Part shown: positions 4,758 through 8,037 of the stretch, in pieces | Layout of the letters: every line of letters starts with the position of its first letter | Numbering within the stretch: the stretch's first letter is position 1 | Source of the DNA: JAWLCA01 sp050485905 | Lineage (GTDB): Bacteria > Pseudomonadota > Alphaproteobacteria > Rhodobacterales > Rhodobacteraceae | Direction: 5' to 3' | NCBI GenBank assembly: GCA_050485905.1 | Contig: JBJHCH010000140.1 | Span: 1 to 8,037, forward strand | Length of the DNA: 8,037 nt | Made by a program: the position numbers and the translations under genes | The notes under the pieces: model-generated | Seen by the model: only the letters and a program-made list of their open reading frames with translations | What the model was told of the DNA's origin: nothing | Database searches by the model: none

Positions 4758-6079
4758 GTCTCTGCCCCTTCGCCATCGGGTTTCACCCAGACTAGCAGCA
4801 GAAGGCCGATCAGAAAAAGCCCGATCAGCGGGGTAACACCCAGCCGTTGGCTTTCGGTCACGGTGGTGGCCAGCGCGATAAGGCCGGGGGCAAGGAATGA
4901 CGTGGCCTTGCCGGAGAGCGCGTAAAGCCCGAACGCCTCGGTCATCCGGTCGGGATTGCCCTGTCGCACCATCATCGTGCGCGACGCGGCCTGCAACGCG
5001 CCGCCCGCCGCGCCGATCAGCCCGCCGCAAAGGTAGAAGACCGTGTCGGGCAGTCTGGAGTCAGGTGCGATCGGCATCAGTAGGACCATGTTGCGGTCGG
5101 TGGTCACGATGATCAGACAGACCGCGATCAGCGCCAGGATGCAGGTCACGATCACTGGCTTCGGACCGTGGGCGCGGTCGAACCGCCCACCGACCCAGCA
5201 GAAGATCGCGCCGGTGATCGCCGCCGCGATGCCGAAGACGCCGATCTGCACGATCGACCAGCCCAGCACCCCGGCTGCATAGATTCCGCCGAAGGCATAG
5301 ATACCGTTCAGCGCGTCGCGGTAGAACATCGACGAGCCGAGATAGGCGAAAAGGCTCGGATGCCGAGGCAGGGCCCTGAGCGTGCGGATCACCTGCTGCA
5401 ACCCGTCGCGGACCACGGCGCGCGCCTGTGGAACGCCGGTTTCCGGCACCCACAGGAAAAACGGGATCACGAAGATCAGGTACCACAGCGCGGAGAAAGG
5501 CCCGACGGCGCGCGTACCCTCTCGCGCCCCTGCATCCAGCCCCAGCGCAGGCGCGCTGCCCAGCAGGGTCACTCCCGCGTCGTTCTCGGCCAGCCACAGC
5601 AGCATCACCAGCAGCGACAATACCCCACCGACATATCCCAGCGCCCAGCCGGTCCCGGAAATCCGGCCGATCTCCTCGCGCGGTCCCAGCGTCGGCAGCA
5701 GGGCGTTCGTGAAGATGATGCCGAACTCCAGCCCGATCATCCCCACGGCGAAAGCCACCAGCACGATCCAGACTTTGCCCATGCCTGGCTCGGCCCACCA
5801 TAGCGCGAACGACCCCGCCACGTAGAAGGCCGACCAGAGCAGGATCCACGGTCGTTTCGGCCCGGCGCTGTCTGCAATGGCACCCAGAATCGGGGCAAGC
5901 AGGGCGATGGTCACGCCAGTGATCGCCAGCATCCAGCCCCACGTCTGCTGCCCGCTGACCGGATCCGGGGCCACGGCAGCGACGAAGTAGGGGGCGAAGA
6001 TGAAGGTCAGAAGTAGCGTGTTGTAGGGCTGGTTCGCCCAGTCGAACAGATACCAGCCCCAGACGCGCCTTCTGTCCAC
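4739..6079 (-). CDS. Major facilitator transporter, UMF1 (Atg22-like) family
   Basis: This is a 446-residue polytopic membrane protein. The N-terminus, VWGWYLFDWANQPYNTLLL, is characteristic of the UMF1 branch related to yeast Atg22, a vacuolar amino-acid exporter. The MFS loop motif appears as ADSAGPKRPW at 69-78 and in degenerate form as GGRFDRAHGPKP at 297-308. About twelve hydrophobic segments can be counted, with a long, less hydrophobic stretch near 164-195. The substrate of bacterial members is not established. The start chosen is the GTG at 6079, one base after the yaaA stop, because homologues begin just before the WGW segment. An ATG at 6169 in the same frame would add 30 arginine/proline-rich residues and overlap yaaA by 89 bases. 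Re-initiation after yaaA is likely. The end overlaps mepA. Confidence 0.88.
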   Translation of the reverse strand: MDRRRVWGWYLFDWANQPYNTLLLTFIFAPYFVAAVAPDPVSGQQTWGWMLAITGVTIALLAPILGAIADSAGPKRPWILLWSAFYVAGSFALWWAEPGMGKVWIVLVAFAVGMIGLEFGIIFTNALLPTLGPREEIGRISGTGWALGYVGGVLSLLVMLLWLAENDAGVTLLGSAPALGLDAGAREGTRAVGPFSALWYLIFVIPFFLWVPETGVPQARAVVRDGLQQVIRTLRALPRHPSLFAYLGSSMFYRDALNGIYAFGGIYAAGVLGWSIVQIGVFGIAAAITGAIFCWVGGRFDRAHGPKPVIVTCILALIAVCLIIVTTDRNMVLLMPIAPDSRLPDTVFYLCGGLIGAAGGALQAASRTMMVRQGNPDRMTEAFGLYALSGKATSFLAPGLIALATTVTESQRLGVTPLIGLFLIGLLLLVWVKPDGEGAETWAASS

Positions 6080-6080
6080 C

Positions 6081-6866
6081 TCAGGCGGCCTGTGCCGCCT
6101 CGGCCGCCCGCAGAAAGACCGGGCGGTCGGGGTCCGATACGTCGGATTGGTAGCGATAGCCGCCGGCATCGAATTCGCACAGCGCCGCCGGGTCGGTCAG
6201 CCGGTTCTCGACGATGAAGCGCGCCATCGCGCCGCGGGCCTTCTTGGCAAAGAAGCTGACGATCTTTGGCCCGCCGGGCTTGTCCTCAAGAAAGGTCGGG
6301 GTGATGACCCGCAGCTTCAGCCGCTTCAGATCGACCGCGCCGAAATATTCCTGCGAGGCGCAGTTGACCAGAATGCCGGTCCCTACGGCCTCCGCCTCTC
6401 GGTTCAGCGCCTTGGCGATCCGGTCGCCCCAGTAGGCATAGAGTGTTTCGCCGCACCGGTTCGACAGCCGGCTGCCCATTTCCAGCCGGTAGGGTTGGAT
6501 CGCGTCGAGCGGGCGTAACAGGCCGTAGAGCCCGGAGAGAATCCGCATATGCCCCTGTGCCCACCGCAGCGCGTCGGCGTCCAGCCCGCGCGTCTCCAGC
6601 CCTGCGTAGGTGTCGCCGGCGAAGCAGAATGCGGCAGGGCGCGTAGCTTCGGGGTCAGGCGTCGTGACGAACGCGCGGAACCGGTCGCGATTCAGCCGGG
6701 CGAGGTCTTCGGAAATGTCCATCAGCCCGCGCAGGTCGTCCACCGACAACTTTCGCGCCAGCCCGGCCAGATAGGCGGCGTCGCGGGAAAACTCCGGCTC
6801 TGTCGTCTCTAGCCCCGGCACTTCGGACCAGTCGAGCCGCTTGGCGGGGGAAATCACGGTCAGCAT
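6081..6866 (-). CDS. yaaA: Peroxide stress protein YaaA (DUF328/UPF0246)
   Basis: This 261-residue cytoplasmic protein is of normal YaaA length. In E. coli YaaA is induced by OxyR and lowers unincorporated iron during hydrogen peroxide stress, limiting DNA and protein damage. Conserved family segments are seen in order: ISPAKRLDW at 5-13, SGLYGLLRPLDAIQPYRLEMG at 111-131, NCASQEYFGAV at 168-178, FFAKKARGAMARFI at 205-218 and GYRYQSDVSDPDRPVFLR at 236-253. The ATG at 6866 has an excellent ribosome site, AGGAGGTG at 6878-6871. It begins 43 bases after the recQ stop, without a visible terminator, so it may be read from recQ. Its TGA is followed after one base by the transporter GTG. I see no OxyR site, but the promoter may lie upstream of recQ. 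Confidence 0.93.
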   Translation of the reverse strand: MLTVISPAKRLDWSEVPGLETTEPEFSRDAAYLAGLARKLSVDDLRGLMDISEDLARLNRDRFRAFVTTPDPEATRPAAFCFAGDTYAGLETRGLDADALRWAQGHMRILSGLYGLLRPLDAIQPYRLEMGSRLSNRCGETLYAYWGDRIAKALNREAEAVGTGILVNCASQEYFGAVDLKRLKLRVITPTFLEDKPGGPKIVSFFAKKARGAMARFIVENRLTDPAALCEFDAGGYRYQSDVSDPDRPVFLRAAEAAQAA

Positions 6867-6909
6867 CGGGCACCTCCTGCGGTCAAAGCTAGACGGTGGT
6901 TCGGGGCGG

Positions 6910-8037
6910 TCAACGCGCGGCCTCCTCGATCACCTCCAGAAACGCCGCGCCAAAGCGTTCGGCGCGCCGGTCGCCCAGGAGCCGCGTCATCGTCGCCATG
7001 TCCTGCGGGCGCGTCTCGGCGACCTTGGCGATGAGCGCTGCGGAGCAGGTCAGCGGCTTCTCGGTCCCGTCCACGCCACGGGCCAGCGCCGCCTGCACCT
7101 CCAGCAGCCGGTCGTAGACCGAGCCCGCGTCGCGCCCGGCCAGCTTTCGCCGCCGCGGATGCTGGGGGTCCGGCGCGGCGCCGGTGATGACCTCGAGAAA
7201 CGTCGCGCCGTAGCTTTCCAGCTTCTTTGCACCGACGCCCGAGATGCGCGCCATCTCGTCCAGCGTCTGCGGGCGGCGTTCGGCCATCTCGATCAGGGTG
7301 CGGTCGGGAAAGATCACATAGGCCGGCGCGCGCTGCGCCTCGGCCAGCGCGCGCCGGCGGGCTTTCAGCGCCGACAGCAGCGCCTCGTCCTCTTCCGCAA
7401 CCAGCGCCTTGGCGGCAGGCCGCTCGGCCTTCTGCACGCTGTCCTCGCGCAGGTGGATCTCTTCCTCGCCGCGCAGGATCGGTAGGGCGGCGTCGGTCAT
7501 CCGCAGCGCGCCGTGGCGTTCCGGGGCGGGGCGCACCAGATCGCGGCCCATCATCTGCCGGAACACCGCCTGCCACGCCGGGCGGGGCAGATCCATGCCC
7601 ACGCCATAGGTCGGCAGGCCGTCGTGGCCGCGCTCCTTCACCTTCGGCGTGGCATTGCCAGTCAGGATATCGATCAAATGGCCGCTGCCGAACCATTCGC
7701 CGGTGCGCAGCATCGCCGACAGCGCCTTTCGCACCGGCTGGGTCGCGTTGAACAGCCGCGCAGGCACCCGGCACATGTCGCAATTGCCGCAGGGGTCGGG
7801 ATCTTCGCCGAAGTATCGCAGCAACACCTGCCGGCGGCAGCCCGTCGCCTCGGCCAGGCCCAGCAGGGCGTTCAGGCGGGAATGGTCGGCCTGCTTGCGT
7901 TCGCCCGGCGCCAGCCCCTCATCGATCTGCGACCGGCGCAGGCGGATGTCGTCGGGACCATAGAGCGTCAAGGTGTCGGCCGGCGCGCCGTCACGGCCCG
8001 CGCGCCCGATCTCCTGATAGTAGCTTTCGATGGATTT
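6910..8037 (-). CDS. recQ: ATP-dependent DNA helicase RecQ, C-terminal part (5' end outside the window)
   Basis: The frame is open from the right edge and gives 375 residues of the C-terminal half of RecQ, a 3'-5' DNA helicase used in recombination and fork repair. In this fragment, SYYQEIGRAGRDG at 5-17 is helicase motif VI with the arginine finger. The zinc subdomain has C67, C83, C86 and C89 (CGNCDMC). A winged-helix RQC domain covers roughly 98-190, with the basic linker after it. An HRDC domain lies at about 215-285 (TLIEMAERRPQTLDEMARISGVG). A second HRDC-like unit lies at about 305-372 (ALIAKVAETRPQDMATMTRLLG). E. coli RecQ has only one HRDC. A TTG at 7971 could be mistaken for a start, but the frame clearly continues upstream through motif VI. 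Confidence 0.95.
   Translation of the reverse strand, partial: KSIESYYQEIGRAGRDGAPADTLTLYGPDDIRLRRSQIDEGLAPGERKQADHSRLNALLGLAEATGCRRQVLLRYFGEDPDPCGNCDMCRVPARLFNATQPVRKALSAMLRTGEWFGSGHLIDILTGNATPKVKERGHDGLPTYGVGMDLPRPAWQAVFRQMMGRDLVRPAPERHGALRMTDAALPILRGEEEIHLREDSVQKAERPAAKALVAEEDEALLSALKARRRALAEAQRAPAYVIFPDRTLIEMAERRPQTLDEMARISGVGAKKLESYGATFLEVITGAAPDPQHPRRRKLAGRDAGSVYDRLLEVQAALARGVDGTEKPLTCSAALIAKVAETRPQDMATMTRLLGDRRAERFGAAFLEVIEEAAR

Noticed and set aside
3819..4925. Long plus-strand open frame opposite mepA
   Set aside because: It is arginine-rich with no recognisable domain and lies opposite a gene with a complete catalytic site and signal peptide.

Overview
The window looks like chromosomal DNA of an alphaproteobacterium, most likely Rhodobacteraceae. 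The base composition is GC-rich, the predicted proteins resemble Rhodobacteraceae homologues as I remember them, and short genes are packed with overlapping stop and start codons. This assignment comes from protein style only; no rRNA or marker gene is present. Every gene I can support lies on the minus strand, so transcription runs from high to low coordinates. I see no mobile element, CRISPR array, tRNA or rRNA.

In transcription order, the window opens inside recQ (6910-8037, 5' end missing), whose visible part carries the zinc/RQC region and two HRDC-like domains. It is followed at short spacing by yaaA (6081-6866), a UMF1-type major facilitator transporter (4739-6079) and mepA, a periplasmic murein endopeptidase (3876-4757). 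The transporter starts one base after the yaaA stop, and mepA starts inside the end of the transporter gene, so these look co-translated. After an 89-base gap comes yhhQ (3163-3786), an inner-membrane importer of queuosine precursors.

The most unusual stretch lies between yhhQ and arfB (2884-3162). Just behind the yhhQ stop is a -35-like TTGACA next to a short palindrome. Then follows an RNA that can fold into a long rod (about 2975-3106) and a strong terminator hairpin (2937-2967). The 5' strand of the rod's closing stem is also a greatly extended Shine-Dalgarno sequence, which could pair with 16 consecutive bases of the 16S rRNA 3' tail and which precedes an 18-codon reading frame. It could be an independent small RNA or a leader/attenuator of the downstream genes. 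I cannot match it to a family I know.

Downstream, three overlapping genes form a probable operon: arfB (ribosome rescue hydrolase, 2458-2883), a PLP enzyme of the class III aminotransferase fold that resembles ethanolamine-phosphate and phosphohydroxylysine phospho-lyases (1179-2465), and an aminoglycoside-phosphotransferase-fold small-molecule kinase (212-1189). The kinase and lyase together suggest a route that phosphorylates an amino alcohol and then eliminates phosphate and ammonia, as in hydroxylysine catabolism. The substrate is not shown by the sequence. The window ends with an inverted repeat (166-188) and the first codons of a probable NUDIX hydrolase running off the left edge.
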